NCBI RefSeq assembly: GCF_037975245.1
Contig: NC_092575.1
Span: 19,489,841-19,553,840, forward strand
Source of the DNA: Apostichopus japonicus
Taxonomy: Eukaryota; Echinodermata; Holothuroidea; Aspidochirotida; Stichopodidae
Length of the DNA: 64,000 bases
Direction of reading: 5' to 3'
A program made the position numbers and the translations under genes. This document shows, piece after piece, positions 1-10,400 of the stretch (within the stretch, counting starts at the first letter, position 1; every line of letters begins with the position of its first letter). Under the pieces are notes generated by a model that had not been told where the DNA came from, did not search any database, and was given only the letters and a program-made list of their open reading frames with translations.

Positions 1-2580
1 TAATTTTTGTTACTCTGGTAGCTGCTAAAACTCCCAGATCAGCTGTCAGTTACATATCAGCTGTGTATTGTGTACCCATGCTACCATGAGTATACAAGCT
101 TTTAATTTCAATAATGATTATGTGTTTGAAATTGCTAGGCTAGGTTAAAAAAAAAAGAAATCTTCAGGATAGGACTTTTCAGATTTTCTGAAAGATATGT
201 CCTGGGATTAGTCCCCTTACTAGTTAAAACACAAGGCAGCAAGGGAGTGGGGGGGGGTCCCTGTCTTGTCCATTTGGAGGATCAATTAAATTAATGAGTG
301 TTACTTTATTATCTCATTCTTTTTAGAGGTTTTCCCATATTTTTTTAATATATTGGTGCCGGGATGTGCACAGACACTGCAGCAGGTCGAATATGCTATA
401 GATAATTAGTTGGCCACCAGCCCATCACTTCATTGTCAGAAGGTTAGCTGTGTTGGCTAATAATTTTTAATAAGTTTAATGGGCCTCTTTGCTGGTGATA
501 TTTTAATTATGCAAACATGTACATGGTTATGGTATGAATATTCATTAAACATTCTTCCACAGTGATTAAGGTTGTTAATATATGCACAAAACAATAATGC
601 AATTAAATTAGTGCAGGTTAAACCATGGAGCTATAAACCTGGGATTATAGCTCCATGGACCAAGTTTATATCATTTATATTAAATTTGCAATGTATTATC
701 ACATGTAGACACTGCTTGGTGATATACTGTAGTATTGCTAGAATAGTGACCAGAATGGACCTAAAAAACTAATATAGGCCTAGTGTAATCTCTTTCACAA
801 ATTTGAGGGTGGGTGAATAAATTTCTATTCAGGAGGATAGCTGGTTGTTGAGAGAAACAATTGAAAAAAGAGCAAATAAAAATGCACAACAATTTGCTTT
901 TGTTTTATCCCACATGTTATCATGAACTTATTTGACCAAATGATAGGAGTATTTTGGTATAAGACCCTAATTTGAAAGAAAGGGATCTGAGAAGGTGGCT
1001 AAATCAATAGAAATATCAGGTTCATTTCAATTTCTGTAAGAGTCCTTGTAGGACACGAGTGGTGACAATTTCACCACCTAAGTATTATTTTCATCTGCAT
1101 TTCAGCAGGAGGCACATGTACACCTGATTTTGATGGAATCTGCAATGGAAGTTGTGTAACATGTTTTTTTTTCAAATACCTATCCTAGCTCATAGGCCTT
1201 ACATGTTAATGGAATACATATGGACCACCTTATGCGTTCAGCTTATTAATGCTAGGCCTGGGTCGAAAATAGTGTTCACAAGCAGCACAGTTATCACTAA
1301 ATCACTTTGTTTTTTGTCATCTAAAAGCAATATTTGTTTGCATGATTGTAACTGCAAAGTCATTCACCATATGCATATCAAGTTATCAACCGATGCTTAA
1401 AGTTTGCATCCCTTTGTTGGCCAGTGCAAGAGTATAAGGAGTATGTGTGGAGATTGCCCAGAGAATGAAAGATCTAGCTCATTCATTTGTTCTTAAAGTT
1501 ATAATTTACTAAGCATATATTAAAGATGATCATGATGGTGGTACATTCAGTAGACTTAATGACTCGCAGCACTGTCGGGAATTTTCATGTACTGCAGCCA
1601 TAAACACAAATTTCGCTAAGAACACATTTTGGTATTTTTTTTTAGCTGCGTATAATTAAAGCAACAGGAAAACCTTTACATAGGACTTCATAATTATCTT
1701 ATGAATTTCAAAATGAAAAGAAAACTGAATTGTGATATGAAGCAAGAATGACACATGAACATAACAGAGTTCAGTAGTTGAATTGTTGTCATAAAGAAGT
1801 ATCCGAGAAAATGTCCTAGGTACGTACATTCATATGCAGTTCATAACTAAAGTACCAACAGAGCCATAGCCTTTTGTCCAAAATTCATCCCCAATGAACC
1901 CATATGCTTATTTCAACATCTATTATTTAAGTAAAATTTGCTACTTGGTTAATAACCAAGAAGTCTTTCCTTCCATATACTGTAACCCTACAGTGTGAAT
2001 TTCTGTCATTAATATAAAAAAATTCTGCAAATTCCCTTCAAAGATTAATTTGTAACATTTCTAAATGCTTACAATATCATGTTTATAGATACCAAGGTAT
2101 AGGTTGTACCAATGTATGCTTCCTACATCAGTTAGCTGTAACCCTGTCATCTCACTGACAGATTCCAAGGCAATTTTCTGACTAACTATTAATCACTCAT
2201 CCAGGTACTTATACATCTGTTCCCCCCCCCCCACCCCACATTCAAAGGTGATGAAAATGGTTACCAGGCCTATTATAGTCCCTAGTGACAATTACCATCT
2301 AGATTGTCAGCTAGATCACTGCATGTGACTTGCATCTCACTTCAGAGATTTCCCATTGGACTTCCATATAACAGCTGGGTTTGACAAGTCAGTAAGTAAT
2401 AGGTTTGGTAATGAAGAAAAAAAATGGTAACAGAGTCTTCCAGTGTGAGTTACAATAAAAAAAAAATAAAAAAAATTGAATGTTTAGCATTTTACAAAAC
2501 TCAGATATAAATCACTTGAACATCAGTTCGTATGATTAGATTGTGTATGGTTCTGAATGCCATTTTACTTCTTTTTTTAG
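1..2580. other. No gene seen; AT-rich sequence upstream of integrase-derived exons
   Basis: I see no coding exon, RNA gene or clear transposon here. The open frames are short and show no recognisable family. Homopolymer runs occur, for example G near 250 and C near 2222. The N-terminal part of the integrase-derived gene (zinc finger) would be expected here or further left, but I could not find it. Confidence 0.5.
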
Positions 2581-2742
2581 ATGGGTGTGGATATGATTGG
2601 ACCCCTTCCAGAGACCATCAATGGAAATAAGTACATCATATAAACCCTATGTGACTATTTTTCAAAATGGCCAGAGGCTGTTGCTGTACAGAAACAAAAC
2701 AGCAAAAACTGTTGCAAACTTTCTGTTTGAAACCATGGCCAG
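2581..2742 (+). pseudogene. Integrase exon 1 (first catalytic Asp)
   Basis: It is preceded by a T-rich tract and AG, and followed by AG|gtaaat. It encodes MGVDMIGPLP...DYFSKWPEA, then needs a frame change to read FLFETMAR. An in-frame TAA interrupts it after KYII. Confidence 0.7.
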
Positions 2743-3054
2743 GTAAATATCCATCTACTTTTGTTTCTACTTTACATGGAATTAGTTATGCAGACCTGCA
2801 TTTGCACTGTTTTAACTGTGACCCAGAAAGCGGCCAAATGGTTACAGGAATTTATAGAAGTTGTTTCTTAAGTTAATGTCAATGAAATGTTAGTGGGATA
2901 TGGTCAGTGCTTTTAACTTACTTTTTTATTAAAATCAGTGCTGAAATGATTTCCTGATTAAACCATGTAGCCATTCTGCAGATGCCAGTAGTTCATTACA
3001 TTACTCGTAATCAATACTTTAACAATAGTTATTTAAATGTTTCCATTTATTTAG

Positions 3055-3345
3055 ATTTGGGTGCATGAAAATTGTCATCTCAGACCAGAGAGGAGAATTT
3101 GGTAATGCTCTGAACAAGTCCCTGTTTGACATGATAGGGGTAGACCACAGAGAATCCTCTAGCTACCACCCACAGACCAATGGGCTTGATGAAAGATTCA
3201 ACCAAACTCTGCAAAGGTCACTCATCAAGGTTGTCAATGAAAACCAACATGACTGAGATGAAATGCTGTCTTCAATTCTCATGGGGTACCATACAGCCAA
3301 ACATGGTTCAATAGGTCTTTCACCTTTTGCTGTGATGTTTGGAAG
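3055..3345 (+). pseudogene. Integrase exon 2 (second Asp and Glu)
   Basis: The acceptor is tttag|A and the donor AG|gtttgt. It completes the split Arg codon from exon 1, giving MAR-FGCMKIVISDQ. It carries SDQRGEF and HPQTNGLDERFNQ. One TGA replaces the expected Trp before DEM. It ends in SPFAVMFGR. Confidence 0.75.
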
Positions 3346-3924
3346 GTTTGTAATAATTTAAACCTGCCATTGCTGAATAGAGATTTAAATTTGCTAAGGC
3401 CATATACAGAGAAAAAGCAATCAGGGATAAGAGAGTTTGGACAAATCTTGCATAGCTACACCAGTCCTCTGTACGATAAAATCTAATTTGACACATCCCA
3501 GGTCCTGGGAAAAAACGCTAAATAGACGACCATCAATAACCCAATTTAAGTTATAATATCTAAACAAATAAATATTAACCCTGTATATGGTACACTCTGC
3601 AGCAAGTACAAAATATGAACATTCATTAAACTGTAAATGCATGCCCATTAACTTAAAAGATAAATGCAATTAATGCCACTGACATTGGTTTTGTTTTTCA
3701 TATACTATATATTTATCATAATTGACTGGTATGCAAGTTGGACGTATAACAGCACAGAATATATATAAGGGTTTTATATTTGTGCTGGTTTCAGTATGTG
3801 ATGTGACTCAAATTTCTGGTTCAATGGTCTTAATAGTGAAAATAAAATATATAAAAATTTATTTATTCTTCAGTCAACAAAGTGTTGTGAATAATTGAAT
3901 GTTAATTTATCATCATATATCCAG

Positions 3925-4125
3925 AGAGCCATTGCGACCAGTCGACATTGAAGACAACATTGTCCAACCAGAAGCTCCTACTACAGACTGCAGCGATGCA
4001 CAGCGGGAGAGGGTTTTTCAACTCATGTCACAGTCGCGGGACATAATCAAAGGTGTTGTGAAAGAAAATATTGGCAAAGCCCAAGAACGGCAAAAAAAGA
4101 ATTTGGATAATAGGCACCAAAAAAG
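3925..4125 (+). pseudogene. Integrase exon 3 (post-core linker)
   Basis: The acceptor is ccag|A and the donor AG|gtaatt. It continues the split Arg codon as R-EPLRPVDIED and ends in a basic stretch, QERQKKNLDNRHQK. It is open throughout. Confidence 0.65.
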
Positions 4126-4235
4126 GTAATTATATAATGCCATGTTGTACATTGAAGTTGTAATTAAATGAATGGCAACATATGCATTGTATTATGATGT
4201 TTACGTATATCTGCTGGATTTTATTTTATTCAGAG

Positions 4236-4440
4236 CTTCGAAGTTGGTTCCAGTGTTCTCGTACAGAATGCTAGAAAGGATGCCCGAATAGGAGGGAAGC
4301 TTGAAAACTCTTGGCTAATTGGGCCGTATGAAGTGAATTGGCTGTGAATGAGAAAGTACTGTGCACACTTATTAACAGTACCACAGGCCTTCCTCAGAAG
4401 AAGAAATTCAATTCAATTTTACTTAAAGAATTTTGCACAA
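4236..4440 (+). pseudogene. Integrase exon 4 (C-terminal barrel)
   Basis: The acceptor tcagag|C fits the phase of exon 3 (S-FEVGSSVLV). The frame breaks after LIGPYEV and resumes one frame over as ELAVNEKVLCTLINSTTGLP, ending at A|gtaaga. Confidence 0.6.
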
Positions 4441-4899
4441 GTAAGATTTCTTTGCAGTATTTTTTTTTGGGGGGGGGTGGGGGAGGAGGAGGATTGGCAT
4501 GATTCCTCCAGAATTTCCTTAAAAATAATCAGCAACTTAATCAGTTCTGAGTATTTGCTGGCTTATGTGAGGGTAAAGTGCTGTAGCTGTCTTCACACAA
4601 TAAATCAGTTTCGACTTAATGGCCTAACAAATTAACCATTATTGCCAACAATAATAAAGACGGGAATAAGTTAATTAGAAGAAAACTTCAGTTTCCTGAC
4701 AATTGTTTTCAGAAATTAAATTTCATTTGTTTTAGTTTTGAGAAGATAATTTTATGTGATGTCAGTTTGAAACTCTGCAATTTAATGTTCAACTTCTGAA
4801 GAGCAGCTTTCCTGGCTTTGATAATAATCGTAACCTATTCATTCATGCTGGCGTGTGTGTGCGTGTCTTTGTACCGCCCACATTGTAAAAATCGAAGCT

Positions 4900-5280
4900 T
4901 AGATTGATCCCATAGTTTGTGCAAAAGAGTACATTGTTGAGTACAAGAAGCGTATTGTATTGTTTGAGGTGAAAGGTCATTCGGGTCAAATTGTGAAACC
5001 TTGTAAACATGGTATATCAATATTGGAAGCTTGGGCAGATCTCGTACTTGGTAAGATAGTGCATAACATTGAGTAAAAGAAACTGTTTGATTTTGTCGGA
5101 GGTCATAAAGGTCATTTGAAGTCAAAAAATGCCAAACAGTTACCTCACTCCCCTCTAACCTGTCCCTACACTAACGCACCTTTCTAAACATAATATTTCA
5201 GAAGCTTGGAACGATCGCATATATGATATGTAATTGTACCACATTGAGTACAGAAGCCTAATGTTGTGGGCCGAGGTCAT
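4900..5280 (+). repeat. Dispersed repeat with AGGTCA-type motifs
   Basis: Two diverged units contain 'gaggt(c/g)a...ggtcatt', 'tgtgaaa(a)ccttgtaaa', a '...ggaagctt' segment and a '...accacattgagtacaagcc/gaagcctaa' segment. The same phrases recur at 9120-9450, so this is a dispersed tandem-repeat family. Confidence 0.5.
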
Positions 5281-5460
5281 AGGCGTACGGGACCATTTTA
5301 GTTTGGGGGGGGGGCAGAAAGTTTTGTGCCCGAAAGTTCCCGTGACACTATCTAAGCGGAGCACCACCATCGGTTGGCGCATAGCGTACAAGAAAATTGT
5401 TGGCAAAAAAAGCCTCTCAGATTGCCGGAAACGGCACATTTGAGGCCTTGCAAGTTGCAT
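5277..5460 (+). mobile_element. Fragment of hAT-like MITE with shared hairpin core
   Basis: It begins with CATAGGCGTACGGGACC, close to the end of the element at 44716 (CATAGGCGTAGGTCCCG). It carries the common hairpin core at 5347-5390. A matching right end was not found, so its boundaries are open. Confidence 0.45.
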
Positions 5461-6016
5461 ATAAACATTCTTTATTTTATAATCTCACATTTTAGAAATT
5501 TACACTGCCCCAAAAATTTGGCAAATTAGAAGAAGAAAAAATGGTTACATCACTTTGAAGAGGAAAAATAGGACAGTATATTTTTTAAGCTCATATTTAG
5601 TTACCGTATTTATTATTTTAACACAGTACTCAGCTACCTCCAGAAAAACATACATTGTTCAACGACACGTAGGCGGGATAATGTCGCTGTGTCGGGTGAG
5701 ACTGCAATTTGTCTCATAAAACAGTATAAAATGTAACAAAGAGTATGATAAACCTGTACTTCTAGGCTTGTAGGCACTCCCCCCCCCCCAGCATGAAAAA
5801 GAAAAATGTTTCTTATATACACTCATGTCGGAGATGTCCAGGTATACAGTTGACTAGTTAGAAAAAAAAATTGATCGCGCAAAAAGCGTGGTAGCCCACG
5901 TGAGCTGTGCTTACGGTGGTGCTACACGGAAATATTCGGGCATCATAATGCTAAATAAAGAAAATCAATGAATTGTCGGGCAAAAATTTGAAAAAGATTT
6001 GGGCAAGCTACTGCAC

Positions 6017-6017
<1 letters not shown>

Positions 6018-6083
<66 letters not shown>
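6018..6083. repeat. (TA)n microsatellite
   Basis: About 65 bp of pure TA dinucleotide. Confidence 0.95.
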
Positions 6084-6086
<3 letters not shown>

Positions 6087-6105
6087 GACAAAGGCAAATG
6101 AATAT

Positions 6106-6193
6106 ATATAAATGAAAATCGTAATGAATTGGAAAATCAAGAACAGTGAAAAAACTTTCAGCCTCCACCGGGATTCGAACCACAGGCCTTCCG

Positions 6194-6197
<4 letters not shown>
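6106..6197 (-). repeat. tRNA-derived SINE (family A), truncated
   Basis: On the minus strand this reads as a box-B-like GGTTCGAATCCCGGTGGAGG followed by a tail 'aaagttttttcactgttct'. The same order occurs at 32355-32410. It lies between two long (TA)n tracts. Confidence 0.7.

Positions 6198-6267
<70 letters not shown>
6194..6267. repeat. (TA)n microsatellite
   Basis: About 72 bp of pure TA dinucleotide directly next to the SINE. Confidence 0.95.
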
Positions 6268-6270
<3 letters not shown>

Positions 6271-6436
6271 GTTTCTCTTCTTAGGCTGCCCGAATTTTTC
6301 AGGACTTTTGCCCGAATTTCTTGTCCTCTGGAAATTTGTTTTTTAAGACTCCCCCCCCCAGGCCTATTTTTACAATTCATGGTTAAGTAAGTTTCCAGTG
6401 TGCTATGATTGTGTTCTTTGCTTTGATTCAACAGAG

Positions 6437-8011
6437 ATCTGTTTGCAAGAGTTTTTTCTTCAAATTCCACGAAGCAGTTGTATGACCAATTGAAGAAACT
6501 CAAAAAGTTTGAAGTACAGTAAGTGTTAAATATTTCATTAAAGTGGGATTATATGCACTCCATTATCATGCAGTTACTGATACCAACCTAAGTGGTATAC
6601 ATTGGCAGTTACAAGCAAAATTTTGTAGTGCTTAAGCAACTCTCAAAATTCAAGCAGAAACAAATATTGATTAATATTAATGATAAAGGTGCTCTACCTG
6701 TTACCTATCATCATCGCTCGGCCAAACGCTTTTAGATGTTTCGCTACTTGTTGCAAACTTTTGTTGTGCTATATAGTAATGATATGTATACTTTCAATGG
6801 TTAAGCACTGCATTTAAAGGAACTTTTTATTGAAAAATGGGATCCAGTCCTTCTGGTCATATCATTGTTTGTAAGTTTATCGCCCTAAGCCTTGCCTTGT
6901 CATGAATTTTACTTTCTGTGATTGAGTGCTTGAACTGTTGGACCGTCCTGCCAGAAAATTTGAATCTAACACTGACTTACGTCGAGACGTGACCTTAGTG
7001 CTGCACATAGGTCACAGATCTCACTCTTAGCTTGGCATTGATACAATACACAGGAATGCATACAGACTTCAATAGGCTATCAACTTGCCATACTGTATAT
7101 CTGAATGCTCGCATGCTCAAGGAGGATCAGATCCCACACTTGGGGGTTCAAGTTGCTATACTCTGAATAATCGCATGCTTAAGGAGGATCAAGCAGACCC
7201 CACAAATGAGGTGATCAACTTGCTAGTCTGAATCTCACATGCTCAAGTAGGACGAGACGTACAAGGGCGATCAACTTGCTATAGTTTGCATTCTCGCATG
7301 CTCAAGGATGATCAGACCCTACAATTTGGGTGATCAACGTCCTATAGTATAAATTATTGCATGGTTAAGGAGGATCAGACCCACAAGGGCAAACAACATG
7401 CTAGTCTGAATATACTCCATACATGCTCACGGTGGATCAGACCCACAATTGGGGGATCAATTTGCTACAGTCTGAATGCTCGCATGCTCATGGAGGATCA
7501 GATCTGCATTTGTGGCAATAAACAATATTGCTAGTCTGAATGCTTCACCTTGTTATTACCGAATGCTGCAACATACATTAATTTGAAGTACCCATTCGTA
7601 ATGATTGCTGAAATCATGTTTTCACAGTAATATTTATTTCTATTTAATTTCTGTAACTTTGAAGCAATGCTTACTATTCATGCGTCCTTTTCTGCAGGCT
7701 GAATTACCTCAATGACGTTCTTGTCTCTCATGCTGTGGACCATCTCTACCACCTTGTCACCGGTTGCACCGAAACAGAAGCTGAAGCAGCCTGTAGTCAA
7801 CTGCGCAAAAGCTTACCAAAGTAATGATCCTGATGCACAATTATCTTTTCAATATGATATGTGGTGTAAACATGCATTTTTTTAGCTTGAATGTGGTTAC
7901 TTATTAACTTCTCTATTCAGTCAATAATTTTAAACTTTTATGTATAGGTATAGGTTGGTGCCAAGGGTCAGAGCATTTCACCAGGACAGGAAGGGAGGCT
8001 ATCCAAGCTGA
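6437..8011 (+). other. Exon-like segments of unknown function downstream of the integrase gene
   Basis: Three open segments with splice-like borders have compatible phases: 6437-6518 (acagag|AT...CA|gtaagt), 7698-7820 (tgcag|G...AA|gtaatg) and 7948 onward (tatag|G). They encode [20 protein letters not shown]..., then LNYLNDVLVSHAVDHLYHLV..., then YRLVPRVRAFHQD and a stop at 8009-8011. In another frame the last block stays open to about 8086. I recognise no family. The phase also fits the donor at 4441, so these may be the 3' exons of the integrase-derived gene. Confidence 0.35.
7075..7545. repeat. Minisatellite, about 60-bp unit, about 8 diverged copies
   Basis: The unit runs roughly 'gaatgctcgcatgctcaagg' then 'aggatcagacccacaatt' then 'gggatcaacttgctatagtct'. 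Copies vary by substitutions and small indels. It lies between two exon-like segments. Confidence 0.85.
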
Positions 8012-8089
8012 ATATGATGAGGTTGGAGATAATCAGGTGTTTGAGTATAACAACCAGTGGTTAAGACAAGAACTTGATAATTTGTGATA

Positions 8090-9119
8090 AAAAGGTTTCT
8101 TTCATGCATATCGTTATTGTTTGTCCCCCCACCACACTGATAGACAATTCCAGAAAAAAAAATCCCGCTTAAAGTTTAAGTATGTTTATATGTGCAAGAT
8201 AGATTAAAAACAGCAAGCAACAAGAAAAACAAAGCATAAATGCCGTCAGATAGCACTTTTTGGAACCGGCAATAAGTGTCCTTATATTAAGCAATATTTA
8301 ATTCACACATTCCCTCTGTTCAAACAACACTAGATTGGTTTCAATTCAATTCATAACCCCCCCCTCTCACACACACACTTCCTCCCCTCCATATATATCA
8401 AAGGGTCTGTTTTTCTCCCCCTGGCAAGGAGGAAAATGTGCACACAATTAGTATACTGAATAGAATTAGTATTTCTATTATCTTATTATGCATTTAGTAA
8501 TGGCATTGTAAGGTTGAATCAAGAGCAATGTTCCCAGAGAACTCCAGTCAGAATGATGGTATAAGTAAATCCTGGGATTGTTTTTGTTGATTGTGAAGTT
8601 CAAAGGACTCTAAGGTGACAAAATTCTAACAAAAGTCTCACATAACAAGCATATATTTTACCACACGTGGAAATTAAGTTGTTCTATTGGTAGTTGTAAT
8701 CTATAAACTCATGTGTCACATCCAGGACAGTAAATGGCAGTTAGTTGTCTTTCTTCAGGTAAATGGAATTTTTACATTCACCATCTAATTTTTTAAATTC
8801 TGTTCTGCTATGCTTTGCTTTGGTCACACAAATAGGTACTAATTAACAGAAAACTGGCTAAAACAAGCAGAACAATTATCTTTCCAAGATGAGGGAAGCC
8901 AGCTCACTTGATATAGCATACATTCATTGTTAGTTCTAAGCATAAACCTCGAGTCGTGACGGTATGGGTTAGAAAAAAATGATTTGTCATATTGCGTCAT
9001 CTCAATATCAATGCTTAATTTGTTTGCTGATTTAATAAACGTATGCGTTAATACTTGTGTGTGCGGTATGACACCTGGCTTCAAACACGCTATCTTTGGA
9101 AGGGAAGCTTGGAAAATGT
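8090..9119. other. No gene seen
   Basis: There are short open frames only, with C-rich and AC-rich stretches near 8355-8390. No domain or transposon end was recognised. Confidence 0.5.
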
Positions 9120-9450
9120 AAGATTTGGTATGTATGTGAATCATATTGATTATATCCTGTATTTTTTGGGGTGGATGTCAAAGGGTAAACAGTGTTCAAG
9201 TTGTGAAAACCTTGTAAAAATTATAAGTTCAAGAAAGGAAGCTGAACAGATATCATATTTAGTCTGTAAGTATACCACATGGCTAAAAGAGGCCTTTGTT
9301 ATTGTGGAGATTAACAGTGGTCAAATTTTGTAAACCTTTAAAACTTGATATCTCAAGATGAGGAAGCTGGAAGAAATCTCATATTTACTGTTTTATGTAT
9401 CACACTGAGTGAGTACAAGCAGGCTAACAGTGGTCATTTGTGTCAGCATC
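9120..9450 (+). repeat. Dispersed tandem repeat, three diverged units
   Basis: The units repeat 'aaaaccttgtaaa', 'ggaagctg(a/g)a', 'tatcatattta' and 'cacatgg/cactga...ggctaa', with a period of about 120-130 bp. They match the repeat near 4975-5280. Confidence 0.6.
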
Positions 9451-9911
9451 TGTCATTGTGAATATACTGTTTCTCACTTCTTGCTGTATTACTAAAGATC
9501 AAGTGTGTCAGTATGTCCCATTCATATGAAAGGATACTCATGTTGGATCATAGAAACCACAGTCTGGTTTTTGCATGCATGCTACTTGACAGCTGTCCTC
9601 ATATGCCATTCAAGTATATCAAGGCAAGTAACAACTGGGATATAGTTTTTTTATCTGTGATGCATTATGTAGTTGTTGCAACTGAATAACCGTTTTCGTG
9701 GAAAAGGTCTTGTATCATGTAAGTTAACTAAAATCTCAATTAAAGTTGCGGAAGTAGAACGCACTCATCATACAGTATATCTAGGTCTAAGGTGTTTGTA
9801 TTGATGACAAACTAAGTTTCACTTGTCATATAAGCAGAATATTTAAACGGGTGTACTTCATAGTCTCAACTCTATCGTATATAGTTCCATATTTTCATGT
9901 TGATGTAAGGA

Positions 9912-10232
9912 AAAGAGTTTTTACTGCCAATATCTTACCACACCTAATATATGCTGTTTCTGCTTGGTATCACTTTTTACTAATTAAAGATAATAAGAGA
10001 ATTTTTTTTTTTAAAGTATTGTTCTAGAATTTTTAATATAGATTTTAACTTTCTTATGAGTACTGTAAACAATGCTGCCAAAAATGAGTTCATTAGAAGT
10101 GTAAATTGCATACAGAGAAATGACAGACATTCTTTGCATACCGAACTTAACTCTTTACTTCGAGAAACTACTAGGTTTAATCTGAGAAACAAAGCAATAA
10201 CACCAAAATTCAGAATTAATGTGTATAGATAG
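9912..10232 (+). mobile_element. Non-LTR retrotransposon remnant (C-terminal reverse transcriptase)
   Basis: One frame reads NILPHLIYAVSAWYHFLLIK. A one-base shift then gives KYCSRIFNIDF...NEFIRSVNCIQRNDRHSLH...LRETTRFNLRNK and a stop at 10230-10232. The H-x-L-x-Y-x-x-x-x-W motif followed by a basic C-terminus is typical of the end of the reverse-transcriptase ORF in CR1/Jockey-like LINEs. It is frameshifted and 5'-truncated, so inactive. Confidence 0.65.
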
Positions 10233-10317
10233 TTTTATAGTTTTATTTATCTTGCTGCTATTTTATTTACAAAATGGTAATCTGGATAATTTATTGTAGA
10301 CAGCTGCACTTGTACGT

Positions 10318-10400
10318 TTTGTATATATATATGTGTGTATATGTATGCGTGTGTATATGTGTGTATGTATGTATATGTATGTATGTGTATATATGTGTAT
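10318..10400. repeat. (TG/TA) microsatellite
   Basis: Mixed 'tatatg' and 'tgtgta' repeats run for about 80 bp directly 3' of the LINE remnant. Confidence 0.85.

Larger units (their letters stand above)
2581..4440 (+). pseudogene. Ty3/gypsy-type integrase-derived gene with introns, broken (GIN/KRBA2-like)
   Basis: Four exon-like blocks with matching splice phases encode an integrase core and C-terminal region: 2581-2742, 3055-3345, 3925-4125 and 4236-4440. Block 1 has the first catalytic Asp in MGVDMIGPLP and then DYFSKWPEA. Block 2 has the second Asp in VISDQRGEF and the Glu in YHPQTNGLDERFNQTL, so a DDE triad is recognisable. Block 3 is a Lys/Glu-rich linker ending near NLDNRHQK. Block 4 has FEVGSSVLVQNARKDARIGGKL, typical of the C-terminal beta-barrel of gypsy integrases. 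Breaks: an extra stop codon after KYII in block 1, a frameshift before the FLFETMAR segment, a stop where WDE is expected (TGA at 3254-3256), and a frameshift after GPYEV in block 4. Clean GT-AG introns are unusual for a live retrotransposon and suggest a domesticated integrase gene that later decayed. No reverse transcriptase, protease or LTR is visible. The GIN/KRBA2 comparison rests on recalled similarity. Confidence 0.72.

Noticed and set aside
5943-6503. 186-codon minus-strand frame with long Tyr-Ile runs
   Set aside because: It is the translation of two TA microsatellites and the intervening SINE; no protein family.
7075-7545. CRISPR-like spaced repeats
   Set aside because: The whole unit is repeated without unique spacers, in a eukaryotic context; it is a minisatellite.
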